From the NCBI RefSeq assembly GCF_000381545.1, contig NZ_KB906682.1, forward strand, positions 62,001 to 126,000: a DNA stretch of 64,000 nt, given 5' to 3'. Positions 43,893 to 52,967 of this stretch are shown piece after piece. The position numbers and the translations under genes are program-made. The notes under the pieces were generated by a model. That model searched no databases and was not told the origin of the DNA. It was given only the letters and a program-made list of their open reading frames with translations. The stretch comes from Rhodonellum psychrophilum GCM71 = DSM 17998. Lineage in GTDB: Bacteria > Bacteroidota > Bacteroidia > Cytophagales > Cyclobacteriaceae. Numbering within the stretch: the stretch's first letter is position 1; every line of letters begins with the position of its first letter.

Positions 43893-44870
43893 TTAGTACC
43901 ATTGGCCGACTTTCCTGTTTTGGAAATTGAAGATGGAACTCCCTCTATGTTCAACACCATTGTGTAAGTGCTTCATTACCACGCCGCAGCCTTGGATTCT
44001 ACATCTTTTGGTCCCGGGAAGCCTAAGTGCAAATCCGATTTGAGCTCCAAACAGCGTTTGTTTAATGTTTTGAAAATCTGTGATTTCAGAAGATTGATAG
44101 ATAAAACTCCTGACTTCCGCCCCTGTTTTGATAAAAAGCTTGGTGTATTCCGACAAATCCCTTTCCATTCTTAGAGCGATTCCATAATAAGGATCTTGAC
44201 TTACCAATAAATTGGAGTCGTAGGATTTCCTTATTTTCATTGTTCCATACTCTCCTTCCAAAATAAACCTCCAAGGATATTGTTGCCTGATTCTTTGATT
44301 TTTTTCGGATTGCATATAGATATTTTGCGATCCATATTTTCGGTATTTCCAAGAAAGAAACTTTGCCCTTTTCTTCGCATCATACAACACAATCCCTACC
44401 GTTCCATAGAATTTGTCAAAGGTATATTTACCGCTTTCAAAACTGAGTTCTTGGTCTTCACCTCTCATGCTGGACATGTTCCCAAATTCTCTTCCATATC
44501 CGCCCCCAATAGTAAGTAGGCTAAATAAATTGATCCGAACACCCAAATTGACTGGATAAGCATAGTTGTTCCCCTTCAAACTCAAAGTATCTTCTAGACT
44601 GAGTTCCCGAGGGTTTTCAAAATTTTGAAATTGTGCAATGGGATATCGAGAAGGCATTTGGGAAGAAAAGTCTGTTTCATTCAAATGGTAATTTCCCCCG
44701 GCAGAAAACTCAAAACTGAAGTTGCTCACTGCATTTCGAAAAGCATTTCCCACAGCACTTTCACTTTTTTGGGATTTGGATTTGGTGGAGAGACCGAAAA
44801 TATCTTCCTGTGCAATTGCAGCATGAAAAGTAAAGAAGACAAGCAGTAAGATTGGAATAAGTTTTTTCAT
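43893..44870 (-). CDS. Secreted or outer membrane beta-barrel protein, unknown
   Basis: 325 residues with a signal peptide (MKKLIPILLLVFFTFHAAIAQ). Strand-like segments such as VSNFSFEFSAGGNYHLNE, PVNLGVRINLFSLLTIGGGYG and RFILEGEYGTMKIRKSY suggest a barrel. Two Cys occur near the C-terminus (KRCRIQGCGVVMKH), unusual for a barrel. No family recognised. It has no near neighbour on its strand apart from gyrA downstream (93 bases). Confidence 0.65.
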   Translation of the reverse strand: MKKLIPILLLVFFTFHAAIAQEDIFGLSTKSKSQKSESAVGNAFRNAVSNFSFEFSAGGNYHLNETDFSSQMPSRYPIAQFQNFENPRELSLEDTLSLKGNNYAYPVNLGVRINLFSLLTIGGGYGREFGNMSSMRGEDQELSFESGKYTFDKFYGTVGIVLYDAKKRAKFLSWKYRKYGSQNIYMQSEKNQRIRQQYPWRFILEGEYGTMKIRKSYDSNLLVSQDPYYGIALRMERDLSEYTKLFIKTGAEVRSFIYQSSEITDFQNIKQTLFGAQIGFALRLPGTKRCRIQGCGVVMKHLHNGVEHRGSSIFNFQNRKVGQWY

Positions 44871-44917
44871 ATTGTCATTAACGAATTCAAATTTAAAAAA
44901 TATACAGCATTAAAAAT

Positions 44918-44946
44918 AAAAAGACCTCCAACTAGGAGGCCTTTTT
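44918..44946 (-). terminator. Terminator of the gene at 44972
   Basis: AAAAAG-A-CCTCC and GGAGG-C-CTTTTT pair with one mismatch around a 5-base loop; T-run on the minus strand. Confidence 0.65.
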
Positions 44947-44971
44947 ATCATTAAGAAACAAAAACAATTTT

Positions 44972-45487
44972 TTATTCTGTCACATCACCATCGCCAGACT
45001 TCCTTTTTTCTTTCAAGTCAGCAATAAGTGTATCGATTTTCTCTTTTACTGAAGGATCCGCATCCATGGCTTTTTTCACTTTATTGTACGTGGCAGCACC
45101 AAGTAGTTCAGCATCCATAATGATTTCGGTTTTATACTTCACTACCTCTTTTCCCAAGGAATCAACAAAGTCCTGGATTTTCTGAAAGGCTGCAGTTTCT
45201 TCTTCTGTAATATTGATAGCTGCTAACTTTTCTGCGTCACCCCAGGCCCCTTTGATTTCGTTGTATCTTGCGGCACCACCAAGGGCTTCATCCGTTTTGA
45301 TCATTTCCACCAAATTGTCCTGTTTTTCCTGAAGAAAAGCCGCTGTGGACTCTTCCATCACTGCGTATTTCATCAACTCTTCTTCCGTTATCTCCTCTTT
45401 TGCAGCATCTCCTACCTCTTGGGCACTCAATTGAATACCAAATAACCCTAACATCAAGAAAGTTGAAAACAATATTTTCTTTACCAT
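44972..45487 (-). CDS. Secreted helical protein with internal duplication (DUF4168-like)
   Basis: 171 residues. Signal peptide MVKKILFSTFLMLGLFGIQLSAQ. The mature region holds two similar helical repeats: one with TDEALGGAARYNEIKGA and one with DAELLGAATYNKVKKAM, each preceded by an EE-rich helix with Ala-Phe (TAAFLQEKQDNL, TAAFQKIQDFV). This resembles a tandem pair of DUF4168 units. Function is unknown; likely periplasmic. Confidence 0.7.
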   Translation of the reverse strand: MVKKILFSTFLMLGLFGIQLSAQEVGDAAKEEITEEELMKYAVMEESTAAFLQEKQDNLVEMIKTDEALGGAARYNEIKGAWGDAEKLAAINITEEETAAFQKIQDFVDSLGKEVVKYKTEIIMDAELLGAATYNKVKKAMDADPSVKEKIDTLIADLKEKRKSGDGDVTE

Positions 45488-45634
45488 TGTAATAATATTT
45501 TAAATGAACATTCAATAACAATTAATTCCCAATAAAAAGGTTTAAAGCCGATTTCCCAAGAAACACCCCTAAAAATTGGTCTTAAAAATTGTTAAATGGC
45601 AAATGCTCCTTATCAAAGGAAAAACCAAAAAGGC

Positions 45635-46291
45635 CTAATTTTTTAAGGATTTAAGCCTTTTGATGGTTTCAATTGGGTCATTGGAAGAAAAAACAAAATT
45701 TCCCGCAACCAATACGTCCGCTCCCGCTGCGATTAACAATGGGGCATTGTTTTCATTCACACCCCCATCAATTTCTATCATGGTAGAAGTTCCTTTTCGT
45801 TCGATAAGCGCTTTAAGTTGCCGCACCTTGGAATAGGTGTTCTCGATAAACTTCTGACCCCCAAAACCGGGATTCACCGACATTAGGCATACCAAATCAA
45901 TGTCTTGAATGACATCCTCAAGTAAGGAAACCGATGTATGTGGGTTTAGGGCTACCCCTGTTTTGCATCCTAAATTTCTGATGGCCTGAAGTGTTCTGTG
46001 AAGATGATCACAAGCTTCATAATGTACAGAAATAATTTCAGCCCCTGCTTTATGGAAGGCTTCCAGGTACTGGTCGGGATTCACAATCATCAGATGGACA
46101 TCCAATGGCTTCTTTGCGTGCCGATTTACCGCTTCAGTCACTGGGATTCCGAAGGAAATATTCGGTACAAAAACACCATCCATAATGTCCACATGGATAT
46201 AATCTGCCTCTGAGGCATTGAGCATCTCTATTTCTGATTGGAGATTTGCGAAATCGGAAGCTAAAATGGAAGGCGCTATTTTTACGGACAT
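45635..46291 (-). CDS. rpe: Ribulose-phosphate 3-epimerase
   Basis: 218 residues from the ATG at 46291 (MSVKIAPSILASDF); an earlier start at 46339 would add an unlikely hydrophobic-basic leader. It interconverts ribulose-5-phosphate and xylulose-5-phosphate. The TIM barrel shows HVDIMDGVFVPN (metal Asp and His), HLMIVNPD, SVNPGFGGQKFI (catalytic loop) and EIDGGVNENN (second catalytic Asp). All metal ligands are visible. It is isolated, 55 bases downstream of the S8 peptidase stop, which reads the same way. Confidence 0.95.
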   Translation of the reverse strand: MSVKIAPSILASDFANLQSEIEMLNASEADYIHVDIMDGVFVPNISFGIPVTEAVNRHAKKPLDVHLMIVNPDQYLEAFHKAGAEIISVHYEACDHLHRTLQAIRNLGCKTGVALNPHTSVSLLEDVIQDIDLVCLMSVNPGFGGQKFIENTYSKVRQLKALIERKGTSTMIEIDGGVNENNAPLLIAAGADVLVAGNFVFSSNDPIETIKRLKSLKN

Positions 46292-46345
46292 GGGATTAAA
46301 TTTTTTGGTTTTTTTTGCAAAGGAATAAAAAAACAACAAAATCCT

Positions 46346-47992
46346 TTACCTTTTGATCAACTTTGTGTTTTTTAAATCTCTTCCCGATTGCATTTCCACA
46401 ACATAAATGCCTGAAATCAATCCTGGTAAATTGACCTGAAAGGCTTCCCGGTTACTCAACCTCTGAACTTGACGCTTATATATGTTTCTTCCACTCAGAT
46501 CATACAAAGCAAACTCTCCGACCAATTGATCACCAAATAGAATCGACAGATCATGTCCTTCTAAAGGATTTGGGTAAACTTTCCATTCCAATTCCTTTTC
46601 CACGTTGACGATCTCTAAGATTTCCCCATAGTACGATTTGGTGAAATTGGGAATTCCATAACCAACAAAATTATCGGGTTGATCAGACATGGTGGCACCC
46701 TTGATAAGATTATCGATCAATTCGTCCTTGGACCACTCAGGACGGGCTCCCCATAAACCTGCCGCCAAAGCTGCTATCTGTGGCGCGGAAAAAGAAGTCC
46801 CATTGGACCTACTTAAAGATCCATCCGGTCTTAATAAATAAACCCCAACACCATATGTGGAAAGTTCCGGTTTTATCCTTCCGTCTGCGGTTGGACCCTG
46901 TGAGCTAAAACCTGCCATTTGAAGATTATCTTGTACCGCTCCTATGGACAAAACCCCTTTGGCGTCTGCCGGAGCAGTAAGAGATGACATCCCTTTTGAG
47001 CCATAATTTCCTGCACTCGTAATTACCAGAATTCCTTTGTTGGCAGCGATCGTAGCCCCTTTTGTGATGATGGCGGTTTCACCATCCAGACTGTCTGCGG
47101 TGTAGTCCATTGTTTTGTCATCGAAATCTAGGTAACCCAATGAACTATTGATGATATCCACTCCAAGACTGTCAGCGTATTCTGCGGCTTTGACCCAGTT
47201 GTATTCTTCTATTCGGTATTCAGTAGAAACTTCTTCCGTAATACAAAGAATATAATTTGCCTCTGGGGCTCCGGCAAGTAACAATTGGGGATCGTCCGAA
47301 GCAATCAAAGAAAGTACATTGGTTCCATGCTGGTTTTTGGTGAATACATTGTCATTCCAAGTATGCACAAAATCCTTTGAGCCTATGATTTGATTGTTGG
47401 TGAAAAGATGGCTTAATGCAGGGATATTGTCCACCCCTGGGAATCCTGCATCGAAAACGGCCACAGTGATACCTTTTCCCTTGAAGCCCATTTCATGCAT
47501 GTTTTGAATACCCAAAAGTTCATTTTGAAAATCAAAAGGGGTATTCACTTTTTTTGACCTGAATTTCAAACTCAGCTTTAATCCCGTTCTATCATTTGAT
47601 CGATTGTCCATTCTCCCGCTTGGATTAAAACCGGGTGCCGCAAGTACAACTTTATCGACAAACGGTAGCGATTGAATATTTCCCACTTCAATTTCATTGG
47701 CCACAACGATGGCCGCATTCATCCATTGACTTTTAAAGAGGATTTCCTGGGTGAATGGCTTTATTCCATCAATATATTTTTGGGAAACGGGAAGGTCTAG
47801 GCTATCAATGGGAATGTTTTGATTTGTCCTTCTGTCTATCGCGCCAGCTGTGAGGTATTCAAAGGGATTGGAGAGGGTGAAACTCTCCTGTGGTTTGAAT
47901 TTGAAATGTACTGCATACCGGTTCTGTCCAAAAGCTGTTTGAGACAATAAGATCAACACGAAAAAGAATAAGACAACTTTAATTTTTCCCAT
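46346..47992 (-). CDS. Secreted S8 serine peptidase with T9SS sorting domain
   Basis: 548 residues from the ATG at 47992 (MGKIKVVLFF); an ATG at 47998 is equally possible and adds two residues. Residue numbers below count from 47998. Signal peptide ends near TAFGQ. Subtilase triad: Asp183 in VAVFDAGFPGVD, His224 in NQHGTNVLSLIA, Ser402 in GTSFSAPQIAALAAGL, with oxyanion Asn331. The last 75 residues form a type A T9SS domain (VYPNPLEG, LYDLSGRNIYKR, GIYVVEMQSG, KLIKR), which marks outer membrane secretion and surface attachment. It overlaps the upstream lipoprotein gene, so the two are probably made together. Confidence 0.92.
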   Translation of the reverse strand: MGKIKVVLFFFVLILLSQTAFGQNRYAVHFKFKPQESFTLSNPFEYLTAGAIDRRTNQNIPIDSLDLPVSQKYIDGIKPFTQEILFKSQWMNAAIVVANEIEVGNIQSLPFVDKVVLAAPGFNPSGRMDNRSNDRTGLKLSLKFRSKKVNTPFDFQNELLGIQNMHEMGFKGKGITVAVFDAGFPGVDNIPALSHLFTNNQIIGSKDFVHTWNDNVFTKNQHGTNVLSLIASDDPQLLLAGAPEANYILCITEEVSTEYRIEEYNWVKAAEYADSLGVDIINSSLGYLDFDDKTMDYTADSLDGETAIITKGATIAANKGILVITSAGNYGSKGMSSLTAPADAKGVLSIGAVQDNLQMAGFSSQGPTADGRIKPELSTYGVGVYLLRPDGSLSRSNGTSFSAPQIAALAAGLWGARPEWSKDELIDNLIKGATMSDQPDNFVGYGIPNFTKSYYGEILEIVNVEKELEWKVYPNPLEGHDLSILFGDQLVGEFALYDLSGRNIYKRQVQRLSNREAFQVNLPGLISGIYVVEMQSGRDLKNTKLIKR

Positions 47993-48665
47993 ATTCAATA
48001 ATTTTTAAATGTGTAAAACGGCCGGATTCAATAATTTGTTGGCCAAGGCAGTCGTTTCTTGAACAATAAGTGAAAACCTCATCGTATTGTTCTATCATGC
48101 CAATTCCTTTTGAAAAGACCTCATAGCGGTTGTCTATATAGGTGATTTTATCGTCTCCCTCTTCTTTCAAAACCCTAACAGAGTTTGAAAAACCCTGACC
48201 TTCAAGTTCGTACTTCCCCAATAGATTAATCGTAAACAAGTCTTCTTGCTGAGTACCGTAAATATTGGCATCCCAGCTCAATCCAATTTTTGGAGGAAAA
48301 ACCAAATTGACTGTTCTCTTGTTTTCCATTGTTCTTACAAGCGCATTGTTTCGAATTTCTAGAGCAAAGTTGCCTTGAAGGTTCCAAAAAATTCCATCAC
48401 TTGATTTTTCGCGGGTGAGCACAAAGACCTCTTTATTCTCTGCATTCTGATACCTGTAATCAATTCGATCCCGATAAAAAAAATTTTCTGTTTCTGTATC
48501 GTCTTGTCCAAAAACACGGGTTTCCAGCACCTTGTATTTCCAATATGAACCTACTACAAGAGGTTGATAATCCAATCCAAAATCAGTTTGGGGTTGTTCA
48601 TTTTCAGAACAGGCAGTAAAAGCCATGGATACAATTATTATACCTATTAGTAAGGGATTTCGCAT
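47979..48665 (-). CDS. Lipoprotein of unknown function
   Basis: 228 residues from the ATG at 48665 (MRNPLLIGI); the frame also has an ATG at 48671. Signal peptide ends in a lipobox, MAFTACSENEQ. The mature domain has strand-rich segments (YQPLVVGSYWKYKVLETRVFG, YRYQNAENKEVFVLTREKSSDG, NFALEIRNNALVRTME). It resembles secreted domains with a repeat of YWxY and charged strands but no family is recognised. Its 3' end overlaps the S8 peptidase gene by 14 bases, so both may act on the same surface substrate. Confidence 0.75.
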   Translation of the reverse strand: MRNPLLIGIIIVSMAFTACSENEQPQTDFGLDYQPLVVGSYWKYKVLETRVFGQDDTETENFFYRDRIDYRYQNAENKEVFVLTREKSSDGIFWNLQGNFALEIRNNALVRTMENKRTVNLVFPPKIGLSWDANIYGTQQEDLFTINLLGKYELEGQGFSNSVRVLKEEGDDKITYIDNRYEVFSKGIGMIEQYDEVFTYCSRNDCLGQQIIESGRFTHLKIIEYGKN

Positions 48666-48748
48666 AAGCAAAGCTATCAGTCGCTAAAAATACGTTTTTC
48701 GACCGAAAACTTTTACCTTAGCGCCTGCAATAATAAGAATATCCAACA

Positions 48749-49375
48749 ATGTCTTTAAAAACTTTCGTCAAAATCAGTTCGGTCAATAACCTCAGCGATG
48801 CCAGATACTGCGCCGGGATGTATGTTAACCTTTTGGGATTCAGTCTTGAAAACACAAGTGATAATTTCGTTTCTCCCGAAAAATACAAGGAAATTACAGA
48901 CTGGCTTTCAGGATTGGAATATGTGGCCGAATTCCATTCTTCCCATCCCGAAAGCATGCTCGCCCAAATACAGCACTATCCTGGGATTCGATACATAGAA
49001 TTTACTGAAGAAATTCACTTGGGAATGTTGGCGAATACTGAATACGGGCTTATTTTGAGAAAACAAGTCAATCACTTGGAGGAATTGGAGGAGTTGATTT
49101 CCAAAGCGGCAACCTACAAGGAACATGATATCACACTCCTCTTGGTATCGGATTCTCTTCAACTGGATCCAAACATGCTTTCCAAAGTCAAATCCTTGGC
49201 CCAAGAATGTCAGGTCTTGTTGGGATTTGGGCTGGAGGCTTCCTCCGTTGAGAAAACAGTTGAATTGACAGGCGTAAAAGGAATTGCCCTTCAGGGTGGA
49301 GTCGAGATCAAACCCGGTCTCAAGGATTTTGATGAACTTGCAGATATTTTGGAAGTCCTTGAAGAAGAAGACTAA
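48749..49375 (+). CDS. TrpF-like TIM-barrel protein lacking the catalytic cysteine
   Basis: 208 residues. The N-terminus KTFVKISSVNNLSDARYCAGMYVNLLGF matches phosphoribosylanthranilate isomerase, which has KICGITNLEDA; here the catalytic Cys is replaced by Ser10. The C-terminal phosphate loop GIALQGGVEIKPGLKDFDELADILE matches the TrpF end. The middle is divergent and an Asp general acid is not obvious. So it is probably not a tryptophan enzyme; it may be a related isomerase or a binding protein. It precedes hemF by 86 bases and PAP2 beyond. Confidence 0.65.
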   Translation: MSLKTFVKISSVNNLSDARYCAGMYVNLLGFSLENTSDNFVSPEKYKEITDWLSGLEYVAEFHSSHPESMLAQIQHYPGIRYIEFTEEIHLGMLANTEYGLILRKQVNHLEELEELISKAATYKEHDITLLLVSDSLQLDPNMLSKVKSLAQECQVLLGFGLEASSVEKTVELTGVKGIALQGGVEIKPGLKDFDELADILEVLEEED

Positions 49376-49461
49376 TCCCAATTGACGTTTTCCCAAAGTG
49401 ACCTCATAAATCATTTTCAAATTGAGCTGACATTGCCCAAATCAAAACCTCTCGAACCCCA

Positions 49462-50367
49462 ATGAACAAAGAATCAATATCGCAGGAATTCAAAAAAATC
49501 CAAGATCATATTTGTATGGAATTGGAAATGGCAGATGGAAAGGCTGTTTTTAAAGAAGACATTTGGACAAGGGCTGAGGGCGGCGGTGGAAGAACACGGA
49601 TCTTGCAAAATGGTAATGTGATCGAGAAAGGTGGTGTTGCCTTTTCTGCGGTTCAGGGGCCTACTCCAGAAAAGATCCTAAAAAAACTAGGCTTGGAAAA
49701 ATCCGATTTTTTTGCAACCGGAGTATCTATCGTGATCCATCCAGAAAGCCCGATGGTCCCCATCATCCATATGAATATTCGGTATTTTGAAATGGATAAC
49801 GGCGTGAAATGGTTTGGAGGCGGAATTGACCTGACCCCGCATTATGTTGACTTGACAGATGCAAAATACTTCCACGACCAAGTAAAGGAAACCTGCGATC
49901 GTTTCAGTCCTGGATACTATCCGAAATTCAAAAATTGGGCAGACGATTACTTTTTCATCAAACACCGAAACGAAACCCGTGGCATTGGTGGGATTTTCTT
50001 TGACAGATTAGTAGATGACGATCCCGATTCAATGCAATCCATCTTTGAATTCGTGAAATCGATTGGCTACCTTTTCCCAAAGGTTTACACCCACTTCATG
50101 AACAAAAACAAAAATCTTCCTTTTGGACCTGAAGAGAAAAAATGGCAAGCCTTGCGCAGGGGAAGATATGTTGAATTCAATTTGGTTTGGGATGCCGGCA
50201 CCAAATTCGGCTTAGACACAAATGGCAGGACCGAAAGTATCTTGATGAGCATGCCTCCTCAGGCAAATTGGGAATACATGCACGAAATCCTCCCTGGATC
50301 CAAAGAGGCATTGACACAGGAGTATCTTAAGAAAGGAATTGACTGGGTGGGAATGGATAGACTTTAA
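49462..50367 (+). CDS. hemF: Oxygen-dependent coproporphyrinogen III oxidase
   Basis: 301 residues. It decarboxylates coproporphyrinogen III in aerobic haem synthesis. Conserved segments are present: the GGGGRTRILQNGNVIEKGGVAFS start, HPESPMVPIIHMNIRYFEM (dimer and active site His), GGGIDLTPHYV, and CDRFSPGYYPKFKNWADDYFFIKHR, plus RRGRYVEFNLVWDAGTKFGL near the end. Length is normal. PAP2 follows by 5 bases. Confidence 0.96.
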   Translation: MNKESISQEFKKIQDHICMELEMADGKAVFKEDIWTRAEGGGGRTRILQNGNVIEKGGVAFSAVQGPTPEKILKKLGLEKSDFFATGVSIVIHPESPMVPIIHMNIRYFEMDNGVKWFGGGIDLTPHYVDLTDAKYFHDQVKETCDRFSPGYYPKFKNWADDYFFIKHRNETRGIGGIFFDRLVDDDPDSMQSIFEFVKSIGYLFPKVYTHFMNKNKNLPFGPEEKKWQALRRGRYVEFNLVWDAGTKFGLDTNGRTESILMSMPPQANWEYMHEILPGSKEALTQEYLKKGIDWVGMDRL

Positions 50368-50372
50368 TCAAT

Positions 50373-50978
50373 ATGCGCGCAACCCTTCAGGCTTGGGATG
50401 AAAGTTTATTTCTGTTCTTGAACAGTTTGCATTCGGACTTTTGGGATCCATTTATTTTTCAAGCCACACAAACAATTACTTGGATTCCTTTTTATGCTTT
50501 TTTGGCATTCCTGATTGTAAGGAAATTCAAAGTGGAAAGCCTATGGATTTTTGCAGCAATAGGATTGTCGATTCTTTTTGCGGATCAGTTCACATCTGCA
50601 TTCATGAAACCCTTTTTTGAAAGACTCAGGCCCTGCCATGATCCTCGTTGGGAAGGAATTGTCCATAATTTCGGGAAATGTGGGGGACTATATGGCTTTG
50701 CTTCCTCCCACGCTTCCAACAGCTTCGCAATTGCCATGCTGATAAATCTTGCCCTTAAGGGCAAATACAAATTCCTTCCCTGGCTTTTCCTCTGGGCTAC
50801 GCTGTTTTCGTATACCAGAATTTATTTAGGCGTCCATTATCCTGCCGATGTATTTATCGGCGCTTTGGTTGGAATAATTTCCGCTTGTCTGGCATTCTGG
50901 ATTGTAATTGGATTTCGTTTGGTTTTAATCCAATGGCTTCATTCAAAAGCTCAAAAATCAAAAAATCATTCCGAATAA
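50373..50978 (+). CDS. PAP2 family lipid phosphatase
   Basis: 201 residues with about five helices. The three PAP2 motifs are visible: KPFFERLRPCHDP (KX6RP), GFASSHASNSFA (PSGH variant) and RIYLGVHYPADVFIGAL (SRX5HX3D). It dephosphorylates a lipid phosphate such as undecaprenyl or phosphatidate. It follows hemF by 5 bases. The 3' end overlaps convergent ribE by 13 bases. Confidence 0.92.
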   Translation: MRATLQAWDESLFLFLNSLHSDFWDPFIFQATQTITWIPFYAFLAFLIVRKFKVESLWIFAAIGLSILFADQFTSAFMKPFFERLRPCHDPRWEGIVHNFGKCGGLYGFASSHASNSFAIAMLINLALKGKYKFLPWLFLWATLFSYTRIYLGVHYPADVFIGALVGIISACLAFWIVIGFRLVLIQWLHSKAQKSKNHSE

Positions 50979-51559
50979 CCCCTTATAATTCGATTGATGT
51001 ATTTCCCAATGATGTCAAATTCAAGATTTACCTCATCACCCACTTTCAGGTCATGGAAGTTTGTATATTCATAGGTATAGGGAATAATGGCAACTGAAAA
51101 CCTGCCTTTTTTCGAATTGAAACAGGTGAGGCTGGTTCCGTTGACAGTAATGGAACCCTTTTCAACAGTGAGGTTTCCCAAAGAAGAATCGAAGGAAAAA
51201 TCAAATAGCCAAGAACCATCCTTTTCCTCTATCCGCTCCACATGCCCGATTTGATCTACATGTCCTTGGACAATGTGACCATCAAATCTTCCATTGGCCG
51301 GCATGCATCGTTCCAAATTGATGTGCTTTCCGACGCTCCAGGATTTCAGATTGGTTTTTTGCAGGGTTTCATCAATGGCGGTTACCTTGTAAGAATCGTT
51401 TTCTATGGCCACCACTGTAAGACAAGTTCCATTGTGTGCCACCGATTGGTCTATTTTCAATTCATGGGCAATCGGTGCGCTGATTTCAAAATGAACATTG
51501 GTTCCTTCTTTTTCTATGCCTTTGACGACTCCTAAGGTCTCTATAATCCCTGTAAACAT
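50966..51559 (-). CDS. ribE: Riboflavin synthase alpha chain
   Basis: 197 residues from MFTGIIETLGVVKGIE (51559); the longer frame from 51583 adds a non-conserved leader. Two lumazine-binding domains: the first carries HNGTCLTVVAIENDSYKVTAIDETLQKTNLKSW, and the second, after VQGHVDQIGHVER, carries VNGTSLTCFNSKKGRFSVAIIPYTYEYTN. It makes riboflavin from two dimethyl-ribityl-lumazine molecules. Single gene, convergent with PAP2. Confidence 0.95.
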   Translation of the reverse strand: MFTGIIETLGVVKGIEKEGTNVHFEISAPIAHELKIDQSVAHNGTCLTVVAIENDSYKVTAIDETLQKTNLKSWSVGKHINLERCMPANGRFDGHIVQGHVDQIGHVERIEEKDGSWLFDFSFDSSLGNLTVEKGSITVNGTSLTCFNSKKGRFSVAIIPYTYEYTNFHDLKVGDEVNLEFDIIGKYINRIIRGYSE

Positions 51560-51642
51560 TTTTCTTCGGTATTTAACTTTCAATTATTCAGACAATAAGC
51601 TTTATTGGCGAAATGAAGTTCAAATTAAGCCATTTTATCACT

Positions 51643-51650
51643 TAACTTTG
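51643..51650 (+). promoter_or_regulatory. Candidate -7 box TAACTTTG
   Basis: Exact TAnnTTTG match 41 bases upstream of the pcm start. A -33 TTG at a normal distance is not evident. Confidence 0.45.
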
Positions 51651-51691
51651 CCCTTCACTTAAAGTTTTCAATTAAAATATTATTTGCTTTC

Positions 51692-52348
51692 ATGTTACAA
51701 TTAGAGGATACTTATCGGCACAAGGGCCAGCGCAAAGCATTGGTAAAACTCCTAAAACAGAAAGGTATTCAGGATGATGCCATTTTAAATGCCATCAACA
51801 CACTCCCACGTCATTTTTTCTTTGATTCAGCACTGGATTCACATGCGTATGAAGACAAGGCCTTTCCGATAGGAGAAGGACAGACGATCTCCCAACCCTA
51901 CACCGTTGCATTTCAAACCGAGCTATTGCAGCTCAAACCAGGGGACAAGGTCTTGGAAATCGGGACGGGGTCTGGTTACCAAGGAGCAATTTTACACATT
52001 TTGGGAGCAGATGTCCATTCGATTGAATATCAAAAAAAATTATTTACCCACACTAAAAAATTCTTGACAAAATTGGGTATTCACCTTCATTTTTATTTTG
52101 GAGATGGCTCAAAAGGGATCGTAGAGCAAGCGCCTTTCGATAAGATTTTGGTGACGGCAGGTGCACCAGTGGTCCCCAATTCCCTTTTGAAACAACTTAA
52201 AATCGGCGGGGTTTTGGTTATTCCCGTTGGTGATCGGGTCACCCAGAAAATGCTCCGGCTCACAAAGAAATCAGCTACCAAAATCGTAAAAGAGGAGTTC
52301 GATAATTTTGCATTTGTTCCGCTACTTGGAGAGGAAGGCTGGAAATAA
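51692..52348 (+). CDS. pcm: Protein-L-isoaspartate O-methyltransferase
   Basis: 218 residues. It repairs isoaspartyl residues in aged proteins. The Rossmann SAM motif LEIGTGSGYQGAIL, the preceding GEGQTISQPYTVAFQTELLQL segment and the late VPLLGEEGWK are family hallmarks. No signal peptide, so cytoplasmic. It begins after a -7 box. A gap of 82 bases follows before the thioesterase. Confidence 0.95.
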   Translation: MLQLEDTYRHKGQRKALVKLLKQKGIQDDAILNAINTLPRHFFFDSALDSHAYEDKAFPIGEGQTISQPYTVAFQTELLQLKPGDKVLEIGTGSGYQGAILHILGADVHSIEYQKKLFTHTKKFLTKLGIHLHFYFGDGSKGIVEQAPFDKILVTAGAPVVPNSLLKQLKIGGVLVIPVGDRVTQKMLRLTKKSATKIVKEEFDNFAFVPLLGEEGWK

Positions 52349-52430
52349 CGGAATATAATTTTGATTTTAGACTGAATTTTCCTTCCTAAAAAATATTAAT
52401 TCTGTATTTTTACAAAAAAACATCAATTAT

Positions 52431-52967
52431 ATGCCAAAAAAGAAACTTGTAAAAGAATCGGAAGTTATCATGACCGAGATGGTTCTTCCGAATGACACCA
52501 ATACGTTGAACAACTTAATGGGTGGAAAACTCATGCATTGGATGGATGTGGTATCCGCAATATCTGCACAGCGGCATTGCAACCGGATCGTCGTGACTGC
52601 ATCAGCGGACAATATTTCTTTTCAACATCCCATCGCTTTGGGAAATGTAGTTACCCTTAAGGCCCATGTAACCAGGGCATTTAATTCCTCCATGGAGGTT
52701 TTCATTGAAGTCTGGGCAGAAGACATTCCAGCCAACAAAAAAATCAAGACCCACCGTGCATTTTTCACTTTTGTGGCCGTGGATCAAAACGGAAAACCTA
52801 TCGAAATCCCTGAGGTGGAACCACAAACTCCGGAAGAAATCGAGTTATATGAAGGCGCTTTAAGAAGAAGACAGCTCAGACTGGTCCTGGCCAAAAGAAT
52901 GGATCCCAAAGATGCAGTAGAGCTAAAGTCAATCTTTGGATTTGAGGAAGAAAAAAACAACAAATAA
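52431..52967 (+). CDS. Acyl-CoA thioesterase (hotdog fold)
   Basis: 178 residues. The YciA/BFIT-like pattern LPNDTNTLNNLMGGKLMHWMDVVSAISAQRHC gives the catalytic Asn/Asp region and GGxLMxWMD motif, followed by FQHPIALGNVVTLKAHVTRAFNSSMEVFIEVWAED. It hydrolyses acyl-CoA. The acidic C-terminus (PEEIELYEG) and the Lys-rich end are typical. Single gene. The 183-base interval after it shows nothing else. Confidence 0.92.
   Translation: MPKKKLVKESEVIMTEMVLPNDTNTLNNLMGGKLMHWMDVVSAISAQRHCNRIVVTASADNISFQHPIALGNVVTLKAHVTRAFNSSMEVFIEVWAEDIPANKKIKTHRAFFTFVAVDQNGKPIEIPEVEPQTPEEIELYEGALRRRQLRLVLAKRMDPKDAVELKSIFGFEEEKNNK

Noticed and set aside
45627-45661. Hairpin at the end of rpe as terminator
   Set aside because: AAAAAGGC/GCCTTTT arms are short and overlap the coding end; weak support.
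46292-46339. Earlier start for rpe
   Set aside because: The extra residues (LFFYSFAKKTKKFN) are not seen in the family; MSVKIAPS is the usual start.
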